A stretch of DNA of 64,000 nucleotides. It comes from Ruegeria intermedia (GTDB taxonomy: Bacteria > Pseudomonadota > Alphaproteobacteria > Rhodobacterales > Rhodobacteraceae). A model generated the notes under the pieces. The model had not been told where the DNA came from and ran no database searches. It saw only the letters and a list, made by a program, of their open reading frames with translations. The stretch is from NCBI RefSeq assembly GCF_900129345.1, contig NZ_FQVK01000009.1, positions 1 to 64,000 of the forward strand, read 5' to 3'. The position numbers and the translations under genes were made by a program. Below, in pieces: positions 1 through 9,342 of the stretch; within the stretch, counting starts at the first letter, position 1, and the number at the start of each line of letters is the position of its first letter.

Positions 1-39
1 AAAACGCCGGTTGCAACATCAAGCCGCTGCCGCCTAAAC

Positions 40-906
40 TCAGACAGAAACCGAACCAGAGCCTCCGTTACGAAACTGCTTGCGCTGTCCGAAAAACTCT
101 GACGACGGACAGTCATTCAGGTCGGCGGGCAGGGGGCGCGGCAGTTGGTCCAGCAGGCGGAACACCTGCGTGCGACAGGCCGGGCCGGTCCAGTCCGGCG
201 GGCAGAATCCGTCGGGCAGGTCGGGCAGACGCAGAACGACGCGCCGCCACCGGTGCACGATCAACGTGCGCAGCGTGGCGACCTGACAGGGCGTGGGCTC
301 CCAACTGGCCGGGCGGCCGTGGGACACGTGGCGCACGGCCTCGTGCAGGGACCGGCAAGCCGCGCGCAGATCAGGCGGGAACAGCTTTTCATGCACCCAG
401 CGCGGGACCGAGCGGGCGGTGACCTCAAGGATCAGCAGATCGTCCTGGTCCACGGGCGGTGCCCCCGATCCCAACGCGGCGTTGCGCCCGATCGGCGTGT
501 AGTCGTGGCTGAGCAGGATGTCTTCCAGCAGCCGGGTGCCGGTGCCATCCTCGGCGATCAGCAGGTGCAGCGGCGTATCCGGCGCGGGGTCACGCGCATA
601 GATGCGCGGCGTGACCCGGGCCGACTGCGTGCGGCCATATTCGGTCAGGAAATGCATCGAAACGCGCCCGACCCGGTCGCTCTCGATCCAGCCATCCTTG
701 CGCAGACGGTGCAGGGCCACGCGGATCGCCTCGGGCTTGATGCCCATCGGTTCGATGATGCGGCCCAGCGCCCCGCCCGAGATCTTGGCGCCGCGCTCCT
801 GCGCCATGTCGCCGAACAGCGACACGATGATCGACCAGACCCGCTGATTCTGCGGGTCGGCCAGTTCGGCGACGGCCTGGGTGAACCAAGGATGCGCGTT
901 GGTCAT
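40..906 (-). CDS. paaX: PaaX family transcriptional regulator
   Basis: Likely represses phenylacetate genes and is released by phenylacetyl-CoA, as known for PaaX. The 288-residue protein has the family layout. An N-terminal winged-helix region (about residues 15-95) contains the stretch IRVALHRLRKDGWIES, and the middle and C-terminal PaaX domains follow. It lies 51 bases downstream of paaZ on the same strand, as the last gene of the dctP-dctQ-dctM-paaZ-paaX run, so it may be co-transcribed with the genes it controls. A second candidate regulator (TetR) is present at 8675. Family assignment rests on sequence and context. The target sites are not identified. Confidence 0.85.
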   Translation of the reverse strand: MTNAHPWFTQAVAELADPQNQRVWSIIVSLFGDMAQERGAKISGGALGRIIEPMGIKPEAIRVALHRLRKDGWIESDRVGRVSMHFLTEYGRTQSARVTPRIYARDPAPDTPLHLLIAEDGTGTRLLEDILLSHDYTPIGRNAALGSGAPPVDQDDLLILEVTARSVPRWVHEKLFPPDLRAACRSLHEAVRHVSHGRPASWEPTPCQVATLRTLIVHRWRRVVLRLPDLPDGFCPPDWTGPACRTQVFRLLDQLPRPLPADLNDCPSSEFFGQRKQFRNGGSGSVSV

Positions 907-957
907 GCGCCCAGTCTATCCGGCCCGGCGGTGCAAGAAAAACACTTTGCCGTGCGC

Positions 958-2988
958 TCAGTAGGCGTTCATGGTCAGCAGTTCGTATTCGGCGACCTTC
1001 TCGTCATCCTGGTTGGTCAGGGTCACGTGCCAGCGCACCTCGCCATAGTCGTCGGTGCGGCGGGTCTTTTGCTTGACCGTCAGCCGGACCTTGATGCAGT
1101 CGCCGGCCACGACCGGCTTCATGAAGCGCAGGCCGTCCAGCCCGGTATTGGCCAGCACCGGCCCTTCGTTCGGCTCGACGAACAGGCCGGCGGCAAAGCT
1201 CAGCAGCAGATAGCCATGCGCCACGCGGCCCGGAAAGAACGGGTTTCTGGCCGCCGCGTCCTCGTCCATGTGGGCATAGAAGGTGTCGCCGGTGAAATGG
1301 GCGAAATGTTCGATGTCGTCCAGCGTGATGGTTCGGGGCACCGTGTGCAGCGTCTCGCCGATCTGCAGCTCCGTGAACTTGCGGGTGAAGGGATGCGCGG
1401 GGCCTTGGATCTCGGGCGCGCCGGGGATCCATTTCGCGCCGATCGTCGCCAGCATCCGGGGCGAGCCCTGCAGGGCCGTGCGCTGCATGTAGTGTTTCAC
1501 GCCGCGTACGCCGCCCATCTCTTCACCGCCGCCGGCGCGGCCGGGGCCGCCATGGACCATGTGCGGCAGGGGCGAGCCATGGCCGGTGGATTCCTGCATC
1601 GAGTCGCGGTCGTTGATGTAGATCCGCCCGTTGAAGGCGGCCGCGCCCATCACCACCTGGCGCGCGACCTCGGGGTCATGGGTGATCAGCGAGGTGACCA
1701 GCGACCCCCGGCCGCGATTGGCCAGCGCGATGGCGTGGTCCAGATCGCGATAGCCCATGATGGTCGAGACCGGGCCGAACGCCTCGGTGTCATGCACGTG
1801 CCGGGCGGCATCGGGATCGGCGCAATGAAACAGCATCGGCGGGACGAAGGCGCCTTTTTCGGCATCGGCGCCGACCACTTCGAAGGCATCCGGGTCGCCG
1901 AATACGCGCTGTGCCTCTTGCCCGATCAGGCGGGCCTTGGCCAGAACGTCGGCCTTTTGCCCGTTCGACACCAGCGCGCCCATGCGCGTGGTCTCCAGCC
2001 GCGGATCGCCGATCGTGGTCTGCGCCAACTTGGCCGAGATCGCGGCGATCAGCGCCTCGACCTGCGCCTGGGGGGCGATGATGCGGCGAATGGCGGTGCA
2101 TTTCTGTCCGGCCTTCGTCGTCATCTCGCGCACGACTTCCTTGACGAACAGGTCGAATTCGGGCGTGCCGAGTGCCGCGTCGGGGCCCAGGATCGAGGCG
2201 TTGAGGCTGTCCTGCTCGGCCACGAACCGCACCGAGTTGGTCACGATCACCGGGTTCTGCCGCAGCTTCATCGCGGTGTCGGCCGATCCGGTAAAGCTGA
2301 CCACGTCCTGACAGGTCAGATGATCCAGCATGTCGCCCAGCCCGCCCGAGACCAGCTGCAGTGCGCCGTCGGGCAGGATGCCGCTGTCGAGCATGATCCG
2401 CACGGCCAATTCGGTGACATAGCAGCTGTTGGTGGCGGGTTTCACGATCGCCGGAACCCCGGCCAGCAGGGTGGGGGCCAGTTTCTCCAGCATGCCCCAG
2501 ACCGGGAAGTTGAAGGCGTTGATATGCACCGCGACGCCCTGCAGCGGGGTGCAGACATGTTGGCCCAGGAAGGTGCCGTTCCGCGACAGCTGCTCGACAT
2601 CGCCATCCAGATAGACATGGCCGTCGGGCATCTCGCGCCGCCCTTTCGAGGCAAAGACGAACATGGTGCCGATACCGCCATCGATGTCGATCAGATGATC
2701 CTTCTGCGTGGCACCGGTTTCAAAACTCAGGTCATAGAGCGCCTGTTTGCGTTCCGACAGCGCCTGCGCCAGCGCCTTGAGCATCTTGGCGCGTTCATGG
2801 AAAGTCAGCCTTCGCAAGGCAGGCCCGCCCACATCGCGGGCATGGGCCAGCATCGCCTGCACGTCCAGCGCGTCGTTGCCGGCGGTGGCGAAGGGCTCTC
2901 CGGTGATGGCCGAGGCGATGGTGCGGGCCCCGGCGCCGGGCGCAACCCACTGGCCCGCGGCGAAACTGGAAATCTGTTTCAGAGACAT
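958..2988 (-). CDS. paaZ: Bifunctional oxepin-CoA hydrolase / 3-oxo-5,6-dehydrosuberyl-CoA semialdehyde dehydrogenase
   Basis: Opens the oxepin-CoA ring and oxidises the resulting aldehyde in the paa pathway. The 676-residue protein has an N-terminal aldehyde dehydrogenase domain (about 1-525). Candidate general base E258 lies in AEQDSLN and nucleophile C297 in AGQKCTA, close to the E. coli PaaZ positions 256 and 295. A C-terminal MaoC (R)-hydratase domain (about 530-676) carries GDTFYAH. Full length, so both activities are expected. An SD sequence (CAGGAGC) precedes the ATG. It lies 43 bases downstream of the TRAP permease gene, suggesting one transcript. Confidence 0.95.
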   Translation of the reverse strand: MSLKQISSFAAGQWVAPGAGARTIASAITGEPFATAGNDALDVQAMLAHARDVGGPALRRLTFHERAKMLKALAQALSERKQALYDLSFETGATQKDHLIDIDGGIGTMFVFASKGRREMPDGHVYLDGDVEQLSRNGTFLGQHVCTPLQGVAVHINAFNFPVWGMLEKLAPTLLAGVPAIVKPATNSCYVTELAVRIMLDSGILPDGALQLVSGGLGDMLDHLTCQDVVSFTGSADTAMKLRQNPVIVTNSVRFVAEQDSLNASILGPDAALGTPEFDLFVKEVVREMTTKAGQKCTAIRRIIAPQAQVEALIAAISAKLAQTTIGDPRLETTRMGALVSNGQKADVLAKARLIGQEAQRVFGDPDAFEVVGADAEKGAFVPPMLFHCADPDAARHVHDTEAFGPVSTIMGYRDLDHAIALANRGRGSLVTSLITHDPEVARQVVMGAAAFNGRIYINDRDSMQESTGHGSPLPHMVHGGPGRAGGGEEMGGVRGVKHYMQRTALQGSPRMLATIGAKWIPGAPEIQGPAHPFTRKFTELQIGETLHTVPRTITLDDIEHFAHFTGDTFYAHMDEDAAARNPFFPGRVAHGYLLLSFAAGLFVEPNEGPVLANTGLDGLRFMKPVVAGDCIKVRLTVKQKTRRTDDYGEVRWHVTLTNQDDEKVAEYELLTMNAY

Positions 2989-3031
2989 GAAGTGCTCCTG
3001 TATTGGGGCCGCCTTGCGCGGCGAAATGTGC

Positions 3032-4384
3032 TCAATGACCCAACGCGCCCATCTGTTGCGGCAGGTACAGAACCACGATCGGAACCAGAACGATCAGCGC
3101 CAGGCGGAAGATGTCGGCCACCCAGAACGGGGTCACGCCGCGAAAGATCGTGCCGGTCGACACGTCGCCCACCACGCCTTTCAGGATGAACACGTTCAGG
3201 CCCACCGGCGGGGTAATCAGCGAAATCTCGGTCACCACTACCACGACGATGCCGAACCAGATCGGGTCATAGCCCAGCGAGGTCACCAGCGGGAAAAAGA
3301 TCGGAACCGTCAGCAGCAGCATCGACAGGGATTCGAACACGCAGCCCAGGATGATGTAGATGCCCAGGATCATCAGGATCACGACGAAAGGTGCCACGTC
3401 ATAGGCGGTGACCATGGCGATCAGCGCCTCGGGCAGGCCGGCCAGGTTGATGAAGTTCGAAAAGATCTGCGCGCCGATCAGCACCGCGAACAGCGCGGCG
3501 GCGGTAAAGCAGGTTTCCTTCAGCACTTCGAAGGTCGATCCCACGGTCAGCCCGCCGCGGAACAGCGCGATCAGAAAGGCGCCGGCGGCGCCCATGCCTG
3601 CGGCCTCGGTCGGCGAAAAGGTCAGATTCAGCGGTTCGAAATCGAACACGCCATACAGCCCGCCGATCACCAGGAAAAACAGCAGCAGCACCGCCCAGAC
3701 GGACCCCAGCGCGCTGATGCGCTCGCCCCAGCTGGCGCGTTCACCAGCCGGGCCGGCCTGAGGGTTGCGCCAGACGGTCCAGCGCACGGCGAACAGGTAG
3801 AACAGGATGCCCAGAATGCCGGGGATGATGCCGGCCATGAACAACTTGCCGATCGAAGTTTCGGTCAGCAGCCCGTAGATGACCAGGATGACCGAGGGCG
3901 GGATCAGGATGCCCAGCGTGCCGCCGGCCGCGATCGAGGCGGTCGACAGTTCGTCGGAATAGCCATAGCGGCGCATCTGCGGCATCGCGACTTTGGACAT
4001 GGTCGCGGCGGTGGCCAGCGACGATCCGCAGATGGCCGAGAACCCGCCGCAGGCCGCGACGGTCGCCATGGCGATGCCGCCGCGCATATGCCCCAGAAAG
4101 GCGTTGGAAACGGCATAAAGCTCGCGCGCCATGCCGCCCTTGTTGACGAACAGGCCCATCAGGATGAACAGCGGCACGACCGACAGGCCGTAATCCTGCG
4201 CGGTATCGGTGATCTGGCGGCCGACCATCGACATCGCGGCCTTCAGCCCGCGCTCGTCAAAGATCGAGCCGCCGCGTTCATACGCAAAGCCCAACGTGCC
4301 GACCAGCCCCATGGCAAAGACGATGGGCAGGCGCATCAGCACCAGGATCAGGACAAGGGCAAATCCGATGAGAGCAGCGGTCAT
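3032..4384 (-). CDS. dctM: TRAP transporter large permease (DctM type)
   Basis: Large membrane subunit of a tripartite ATP-independent periplasmic transporter. It is the ion-coupled channel component, about 450 residues with many hydrophobic helices, starting MTAALIGFALVLILVLMRLP. The open frame extends further upstream, but that part is low-complexity shadow sequence inside dctQ. The ATG at 4384 overlaps the dctQ stop (ATGA), which fixes the start and indicates translational coupling. Downstream paaZ and upstream dctQ and dctP place this transporter inside the paa cluster. The substrate is inferred to be an aromatic acid such as phenylacetate and is not shown by sequence. Confidence 0.92.
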   Translation of the reverse strand: MTAALIGFALVLILVLMRLPIVFAMGLVGTLGFAYERGGSIFDERGLKAAMSMVGRQITDTAQDYGLSVVPLFILMGLFVNKGGMARELYAVSNAFLGHMRGGIAMATVAACGGFSAICGSSLATAATMSKVAMPQMRRYGYSDELSTASIAAGGTLGILIPPSVILVIYGLLTETSIGKLFMAGIIPGILGILFYLFAVRWTVWRNPQAGPAGERASWGERISALGSVWAVLLLFFLVIGGLYGVFDFEPLNLTFSPTEAAGMGAAGAFLIALFRGGLTVGSTFEVLKETCFTAAALFAVLIGAQIFSNFINLAGLPEALIAMVTAYDVAPFVVILMILGIYIILGCVFESLSMLLLTVPIFFPLVTSLGYDPIWFGIVVVVVTEISLITPPVGLNVFILKGVVGDVSTGTIFRGVTPFWVADIFRLALIVLVPIVVLYLPQQMGALGH

Positions 4385-4887
4385 TGAGTGGATTCCGTCA
4401 GGGTCTTGGGGGCAAACAGGTGCAGCAGTCCGGTGAGGATCATCACCACGGCGGTGATCGCCACCGACGCAGTGATGAACCAGCCGACGAGGTAGGTCGG
4501 GATGCCGAGGTATTCGGTGACATCGCCATAGTCGCGGGCGCGTTCGGCCAAAATCCACACGCGCTGGACCGGCCAATACAGCATGGCGCCGCTGAGGACA
4601 TAGATCACAGCATCGCGCAGGCGGCTGAGCCGCAGGCGGTGGAAGATACCGTCGGTCAGGTCCACGGCGATATGCCCGTTGGTGACCGAGATGATCGGCA
4701 GCACCGAGAACACCAGAACAGCCATCAGGATCCGCGTCAGTTCGGTGGCGGCCTCGATCGGTGCATTGAAGACTGACCGCAGGATCACGTCGCAGAAGGT
4801 CATCACCATCAGGATGAACAGGGCCGTGCAGGCGACGATCACCGGCAGGACGCTGGCGCGCCGTACAAGCTGGATGAGAGGGGTCAT
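4381..4887 (-). CDS. dctQ: TRAP transporter small permease (DctQ type)
   Basis: Small membrane subunit of the TRAP transporter, 168 residues with about four hydrophobic helices (for example VLPVIVACTALFILMVMTF near residues 13-31 and a C-terminal ITASVAITAVVMILTGLL). This is the expected size and topology for DctQ. Its stop overlaps the dctM start (ATGA). It follows the binding-protein gene dctP after a 56-base gap that holds a GC-rich hairpin. Family assignment comes mainly from length, hydrophobicity and the dctP-Q-M order, since DctQ proteins are weakly conserved. Confidence 0.9.
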   Translation of the reverse strand: MTPLIQLVRRASVLPVIVACTALFILMVMTFCDVILRSVFNAPIEAATELTRILMAVLVFSVLPIISVTNGHIAVDLTDGIFHRLRLSRLRDAVIYVLSGAMLYWPVQRVWILAERARDYGDVTEYLGIPTYLVGWFITASVAITAVVMILTGLLHLFAPKTLTESTQ

Positions 4888-4913
4888 CGGGTGGCTCCGG
4901 GTGGGGCTGGGTG

Positions 4914-4933
4914 GGGGCGGCCAGTGCCGCCCC
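4914..4933 (-). terminator. Intercistronic hairpin between dctP and dctQ
   Basis: Perfect 8-base arms GGGGCGGC (4914-4921) and GCCGCCCC (4926-4933) around a 4-base loop, in the 56-base gap after dctP. There is no T tract. A stem here fits mRNA 3' stabilisation or partial attenuation that keeps binding protein in excess over permease. The function is inferred. Confidence 0.5.
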
Positions 4934-4943
4934 GCATCAGGGA

Positions 4944-5963
4944 TCAGTTCGAGGACATTTCCGACTTGATCATGTCATAGGCGGCTTGCGCATCGACGCC
5001 GGCTTCGTTGACCTCGGCAATCACCTTGGCGCGCACGTCCTCGGCGATCTTCGAGAACTTCTCCATGTCCTCGGCGCTGGCCTCATGGATCGCGTTGCCC
5101 TCGGTGTTTTCGGTCGCTTCCCGGCCGATGGCGTCGATCTCGTCCCAGATCTTGCCGATTTCGCGGCTCAGCGGTTCGCCAAACACGTTTTCTTCCAGCG
5201 CTTTCTGGAAGTCCTCGGGCAGGTCGGCGAAGGTGTCCTCGTTCATGATGAAGGCAAACGACCCGCGATACAGGCCGCCCGGCATCTCATAGACGTTCGG
5301 GGCCACCTCGGTCAGCTTGAAGCCCTTGCGCGATTCGAACGGCATGACCACGCCGTCGGCGGCCTTCGAGGCCAGCGTCTCATAGACCTTGGGGGCCGGA
5401 ACCTGGATGCCGGTCGCACCCAGCGCGGCGCCCACGTCACCACCGACGCCACCGGGGATCCGCACCTTGAGGCCCGAGATCTGGTCCAGCGAGGTCACCG
5501 GGCTGCTGGTGTGCAGCTGGGCCGGGCCGTGGGTATGCAGGGCGATGACCTTGACGCCGCGGTGTTCGTCGGCCGCCTTCAGATACTTGTCATAGGCGCG
5601 CCAGTATGCCACCGAGGCGGCCTCGGCCGAGCCTTCATAGCCCGGCAGTTCGATCAGTTTGGTGGTCACGAAACGGCCCGGCTGATAGCCGTGGAAGATG
5701 ATCGACGCATCCGCTGCACCGTCCATGATCAGGTCCATCTGGGCCGGGGGCGGGGCGATGCCCAGCTTCAGCTCGGCGGTCACCTTGCCGTCGGTGGCCT
5801 CTTCGACCATCTCGACGAATTTGGGCCACATCTTGGCGTTGATCCCGTGGGTCGGCGGCGCCCAGCTGGAAATCGTCAGGGTGTAATCCGCCGCAAATGC
5901 CACGCCGCCAGACACTGCCAGGGCAGCAGTCGCCAACAGCGTTTTGATCCCGTTGAGTTTCAT
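4944..5963 (-). CDS. dctP: TRAP transporter periplasmic substrate-binding protein (DctP type)
   Basis: Periplasmic binding component delivering substrate to the DctQ/DctM permease. The 339-residue protein has a clear Sec signal peptide (MKLNGIKTLLATAALAVSGG, cleavage likely after AFA at residue 24), followed by a DctP fold starting DYTLTISSWAPPTHG. The start at 5963 is chosen because a strong GGAGGAGG SD lies just upstream. A longer frame begins 24 bases earlier but lacks an SD. First gene of the dctP-Q-M-paaZ-paaX unit, divergent from paaG and sharing a 165-base promoter region with it. The substrate is inferred from context to be an aromatic acid. Confidence 0.92.
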   Translation of the reverse strand: MKLNGIKTLLATAALAVSGGVAFAADYTLTISSWAPPTHGINAKMWPKFVEMVEEATDGKVTAELKLGIAPPPAQMDLIMDGAADASIIFHGYQPGRFVTTKLIELPGYEGSAEAASVAYWRAYDKYLKAADEHRGVKVIALHTHGPAQLHTSSPVTSLDQISGLKVRIPGGVGGDVGAALGATGIQVPAPKVYETLASKAADGVVMPFESRKGFKLTEVAPNVYEMPGGLYRGSFAFIMNEDTFADLPEDFQKALEENVFGEPLSREIGKIWDEIDAIGREATENTEGNAIHEASAEDMEKFSKIAEDVRAKVIAEVNEAGVDAQAAYDMIKSEMSSN

Positions 5964-6004
5964 GACTGGTTTCCTCCTCCAAAACATGAGTCATTAATGC
6001 GTTA

Positions 6005-6024
6005 ATGGTCACTTTTGTAACCAT
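6005..6024. promoter_or_regulatory. Imperfect inverted repeat upstream of dctP
   Basis: ATGGTCAC (6005-6012) and GTAACCAT (6017-6024) form 8-base arms with one mismatch around TTTT, 42 bases upstream of the dctP start and within the dctP-paaG divergent promoter region. It looks like an operator distinct from the palindrome at 6075. The cognate regulator is unknown; PaaX is one possibility. Confidence 0.4.
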
Positions 6025-6074
6025 CAACCGGCCGAAAGCCGGATTCGGCACTTCGTCGGAGAAATTTATTGACC

Positions 6075-6086
6075 AACCGTTCGGTT
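6075..6086. promoter_or_regulatory. Palindromic candidate TetR (PaaR-like) operator
   Basis: AACCGTTCGGTT has perfect 5-base arms AACCG and CGGTT around TT, 43 bases upstream of the paaG start. The ACCGNNCGGT pattern is typical of TetR-family operators of acyl-CoA catabolic genes. A related site lies upstream of paaJ at 15201, and a TetR gene is the fourth gene of the paaG operon. The shared divergent location means it could control both the paaG and the dctP transcripts. Confidence 0.6.
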
Positions 6087-6128
6087 AATGCAAGAAGAAT
6101 ATCGAAACGAATGCAAAGCGAGCGGCCC

Positions 6129-6914
6129 ATGAGCGATACGATTCTTGCGCAGCGGCGTGGAAATTATGTGGAAATCACCCTCAACCGCCCTGATCGCCTG
6201 AACAGTTTCACCGAGGAAATGCACCACGCCCTGCGCCGCGCCATCGAAGGCGCGCGCGACGAGGGCGCGCGGGCGATCCTGCTGACCGGGGCTGGGCGCG
6301 GGTTCTGCGCGGGGCAGGATCTGGCCGATCGCGACCCGTCGAAAATGGACGGCCCGCCAGATCTGGGCCACACGGTGCGCACCTTCTATGCGCCGCTGGT
6401 GCGGTTGATCCGGTCGCTGAACTTTCCGGTGATCTGCGCGGTCAATGGCGTGGCCGCGGGCGCGGGGGCCAATCTGGCGCTGGCCTGCGATATCGTGTTG
6501 GCCGCCGAGTCTGCGAAATTCATCCAGTCCTTCGCCAAGGTCGGGCTGATTCCCGATACCGGAGGCAGCTGGCACCTGCCGCATCTGCTGGGCGAGGCGC
6601 GGGCCAAGGGGCTGGCCCTGACCGGCGAGCCCTTGATGGCGAAGACGGCCGAGGACTGGGGGCTGATCTGGAAAGCCCTGCCCGATGCCGATCTGATGAC
6701 CGAGGCGCGCGCCTTGGCTGAGCGTCTGTCGAACGGCCCGACGCTGGGCCTGGGTCTGACCAAGCAGACCATCCAGGCCGCCGCGACCAACAGCCTGACC
6801 GATCATCTGGAGATCGAGGCCGACGCCATGAAGATCTGCGGTGAATCCGCCGACTATGCCGAAGGCGTCGCAGCCTTTCTGGAAAAGCGCAGCCCGGAGT
6901 TTCGGGGCAAATGA
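6129..6914 (+). CDS. paaG: 2-(1,2-epoxy-1,2-dihydrophenyl)acetyl-CoA isomerase
   Basis: Crotonase-fold isomerase converting ring-1,2-epoxyphenylacetyl-CoA to oxepin-CoA. The protein is 261 residues from MSDTILAQRRGNYVEITLNR. The crotonase oxyanion-hole stretch GAGRGFCAGQDL is followed by NGVAAGAGANLALACDI and PDTGGSWHLPHLLG. The frame is open 20 codons upstream, but that part overlaps the operator palindrome at 6075, so the internal ATG at 6129 is preferred. The gene overlaps paaI by ATGA. PaaG and its close enoyl-CoA hydratase relatives are similar, so the specific name relies on the paa context. Confidence 0.9.
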   Translation: MSDTILAQRRGNYVEITLNRPDRLNSFTEEMHHALRRAIEGARDEGARAILLTGAGRGFCAGQDLADRDPSKMDGPPDLGHTVRTFYAPLVRLIRSLNFPVICAVNGVAAGAGANLALACDIVLAAESAKFIQSFAKVGLIPDTGGSWHLPHLLGEARAKGLALTGEPLMAKTAEDWGLIWKALPDADLMTEARALAERLSNGPTLGLGLTKQTIQAAATNSLTDHLEIEADAMKICGESADYAEGVAAFLEKRSPEFRGK

Positions 6915-7345
6915 GCATGACGCCGAAAGAACGCGCCGAAAAAGCCGCCGCCGCGATGTGGGCGCAGGACCATGCCTCGAAATGGGCCGGGATGGACCTG
7001 GTCGAGGTCGACGAGGGCACCGCGACGCTGGCGCTGACCGTGCAGCAGCACCATTGCAACGGGCACGGGATCTGCCATGGCGGCGTGACCTTCATGCTGG
7101 CCGACAGCGCCTTTGCCTTTGCCTGCAACAGCCGCAACCAGTCGACCGTGGCCCAGCACAACTTGATCAGCTATGTCGCGCCGGGCCGGCTGGGCGACCG
7201 GCTGACCGCCCGCGCGACCGAGCAGAGCCTGACCGGCCGCAGTGGCATCTATGACGTGACAGTGACCAACCAGGACGGCCGCAAGATCGCCGAGTTCCGG
7301 GGCTTTTCCCGCGCGATCAATGGCACCCTGTTTCCAGAATCTTGA
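6911..7345 (+). CDS. paaI: Phenylacetyl-CoA-type hotdog thioesterase
   Basis: Hydrolyses dead-end (hydroxy)phenylacetyl-CoA esters to rescue CoA during ring degradation. It is 144 residues of single hotdog fold with the PaaI signature GICHGGVTFMLADSAFAFACN (residues 52-72), including H56-G-G and D65. Its start overlaps the paaG stop (ATGA), so the two are translationally coupled. paaK follows 15 bases downstream with an AGGAGG SD. Confidence 0.93.
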   Translation: MSMTPKERAEKAAAAMWAQDHASKWAGMDLVEVDEGTATLALTVQQHHCNGHGICHGGVTFMLADSAFAFACNSRNQSTVAQHNLISYVAPGRLGDRLTARATEQSLTGRSGIYDVTVTNQDGRKIAEFRGFSRAINGTLFPES

Positions 7346-7360
7346 GGTGAGGAGGACATC

Positions 7361-8671
7361 ATGAAGGATCTGACCCCGAACAAAGCGGATCTTGACCCGA
7401 TCGAGATCGCGTCGATCGATGAAATCCGCAGCTTGCAGCTGGACCGCCTGAAATGGTCGCTGCGCCATGCCTATGATAACGTGCCAATGTACAAGCAGCG
7501 GTTCGACGAGGCCGGGGTGCATCCCGACGATCTGCAGACGCTGAGCGATCTGGCCAAGTTCCCCTTCACCTACAAGAACGATCTGCGTGACCACTATCCG
7601 TTCGGCCTGTTTGCCGTGCCGCGCGAGCAGATCATCCGCCTGCATGCCTCGTCCGGCACCACGGGCAAGCCGACCGTGGTGGGCTATACGAAGAACGACA
7701 TCGACAACTGGGCCGATCTGGTGGCCCGCAGCCTGCGCGCCAGCGGTCTGCGCAAGGGCGACATGATCCACAACGCCTATGGCTATGGCCTGTTCACCGG
7801 CGGTCTGGGCGCGCATTACGGAATCGAGCGGCTGGGCGCCACGGTCGTTCCCATGTCCGGCGGGCAGACCGAGAAACAAGTGGCCCTGATCACCGATTTC
7901 AAACCCGACGGCATCATGGTCACGCCGTCCTACATGCTCAACATCCTCGAGCAGTATCACAAGGTCGGGATGGATCCACGCGAAAGCTCTCTGTCGGTGG
8001 GCGTATTCGGGGCCGAACCCTGGACGGATGCGATGCGCAAAGAGGTCGAGCAGGCCTTTGACATGCACGCGGTCGACATCTACGGTCTGTCCGAGATCAT
8101 GGGGCCGGGCGTCGCCAACGAATGCGTGGAAACCAAGGACGGCCCGGTCATCTGGGAGGATCACTTCTACCCCGAGATCATCGACCCGCAGACCGGCGAG
8201 GTTCTGCCCGACGGCGAAATGGGCGAGTTGGTCTTTACCACGCTGACCAAGGAAGGTCTGCCGATGATCCGCTACCGCACCCGCGACCTGACGCGGCTGC
8301 TGCCGGGCACCGCACGCTCGATGCGGCGGATGGAGAAGATCACCGGCCGCAGCGACGACATGATCATCCTGCGCGGGGTCAACGTCTTCCCCAGCCAGAT
8401 CGAGGAGCAAGTCATGGCCACCGGCGGCATCGCCGCGCATTACCAGATCGAGCTGTACAAATCCGGCCGCATGGACGCGATGCGCGTCTATGTCGAGGCG
8501 ATGCCCGACGCGGCGGATGAACTCAGCAAGACCGCCGCCGCGCGGATGCTGACCAAGCGGATCAAGGACATCGTTGGCGTTTCCACCGAGATCGTTGTAG
8601 GGGACCCCGGCGATGTCGAGCGCAGCCAGGGCAAGGCCAAGCGCGTCGTCGACAACCGAGACAAGGAGTGA
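7361..8671 (+). CDS. paaK: Phenylacetate-CoA ligase
   Basis: Activates phenylacetate to phenylacetyl-CoA with ATP and CoA, the committing step of the pathway. The 436-residue protein is the normal PaaK size. The AMP-binding loop ASSGTTGKPT lies at about residues 96-105, DIYGLSEIMGPGVANEC in the middle, the RYRTRDL hinge region later, and a C-terminal AMP-binding domain with GRSDDMIILRGVNVFPSQIE. An AGGAGG SD precedes the ATG. The TetR gene follows 3 bases after the stop. Confidence 0.96.
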   Translation: MKDLTPNKADLDPIEIASIDEIRSLQLDRLKWSLRHAYDNVPMYKQRFDEAGVHPDDLQTLSDLAKFPFTYKNDLRDHYPFGLFAVPREQIIRLHASSGTTGKPTVVGYTKNDIDNWADLVARSLRASGLRKGDMIHNAYGYGLFTGGLGAHYGIERLGATVVPMSGGQTEKQVALITDFKPDGIMVTPSYMLNILEQYHKVGMDPRESSLSVGVFGAEPWTDAMRKEVEQAFDMHAVDIYGLSEIMGPGVANECVETKDGPVIWEDHFYPEIIDPQTGEVLPDGEMGELVFTTLTKEGLPMIRYRTRDLTRLLPGTARSMRRMEKITGRSDDMIILRGVNVFPSQIEEQVMATGGIAAHYQIELYKSGRMDAMRVYVEAMPDAADELSKTAAARMLTKRIKDIVGVSTEIVVGDPGDVERSQGKAKRVVDNRDKE

Positions 8672-8674
8672 GGT

Positions 8675-9271
8675 TTGGCCCGTACGATTGCAAAAGATCA
8701 CGACCAGAAACGCGCGCAGATCCTGAAATCGGCGGCGCGGGTCTTTGCCCGCGAAGGGTTCGACCGCGCCTCGATGACCCAGCTTGCGCGCGAATGCGGG
8801 ATCTCGAAGGCCAACATCTATCACTATTATGACAGCAAAGACGCGATCCTGTTCGACATTCTCGAGACCTATCTGCGGGAACTGCGCGACCTGATCTGCG
8901 GGCTCGAGATGGACGGCCTCAGCCCGCCCGAAAAGCTGCACCGCGTGGTGGCCGAGATCCTGCTGGCCTATCAGGGCGTGGATGACGAGCACCGGGTCCA
9001 GACCAGCGGCATGTCGGCCCTGCCCGAGGATCAGCAGCGCCTGTTGCGCGGGTATCAGCGCGACATGGTGAGTTTCCTCAGCGCGATCCTGTCCGAGGTC
9101 GCGCCCGAAGTGTTCCAGGGCGACGGGGCCAAGCTGCGGTCGGCCACGATGTCGGTCTTCGGCATGCTGAACTGGTATTACATGTGGAATTCCGGCGCCG
9201 ATGCGCAGGCACGCCGGGACTATGCCGCGCTGGTCAGCAACCTGACCCTTTCGGGCGTCAAGGCGCTGTAG
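8675..9271 (+). CDS. TetR family regulator of the paa genes (PaaR-like)
   Basis: TTG-start gene with GGAG seven bases upstream, three bases after the paaK stop. The 198-residue protein has an N-terminal TetR helix-turn-helix (about residues 10-55, ending CGISKANIYHYYDSKDAIL) and a C-terminal ligand domain. It is probably a repressor released by phenylacetyl-CoA or a later intermediate, inferred from its position in the paaGIK operon. The palindromes at 6075-6086 and 15201-15214 are its likely targets, which would make it autoregulatory. A PaaX-type regulator is also encoded, so control may be dual. Confidence 0.85.
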   Translation: MARTIAKDHDQKRAQILKSAARVFAREGFDRASMTQLARECGISKANIYHYYDSKDAILFDILETYLRELRDLICGLEMDGLSPPEKLHRVVAEILLAYQGVDDEHRVQTSGMSALPEDQQRLLRGYQRDMVSFLSAILSEVAPEVFQGDGAKLRSATMSVFGMLNWYYMWNSGADAQARRDYAALVSNLTLSGVKAL

Positions 9272-9342
9272 CTCTGGCCCTGCCGGCAATGTGATTTGGC
9301 TTTTGCTTGTGTCCCGGCGTTTACTTGCGGTCGGAGGGCGCC

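Noticed and set aside
145..3189. 1014-codon plus-strand open frame opposite paaX, paaZ and dctM
   Set aside because: Antisense shadow of high-GC codon use; composition is Arg/His/Gln-rich with no domain, while the minus-strand genes show clear families.
6854..9289. 811-codon minus-strand frame opposite paaI, paaK and the TetR gene
   Set aside because: Shadow frame; the plus-strand genes carry diagnostic motifs and SD sequences.
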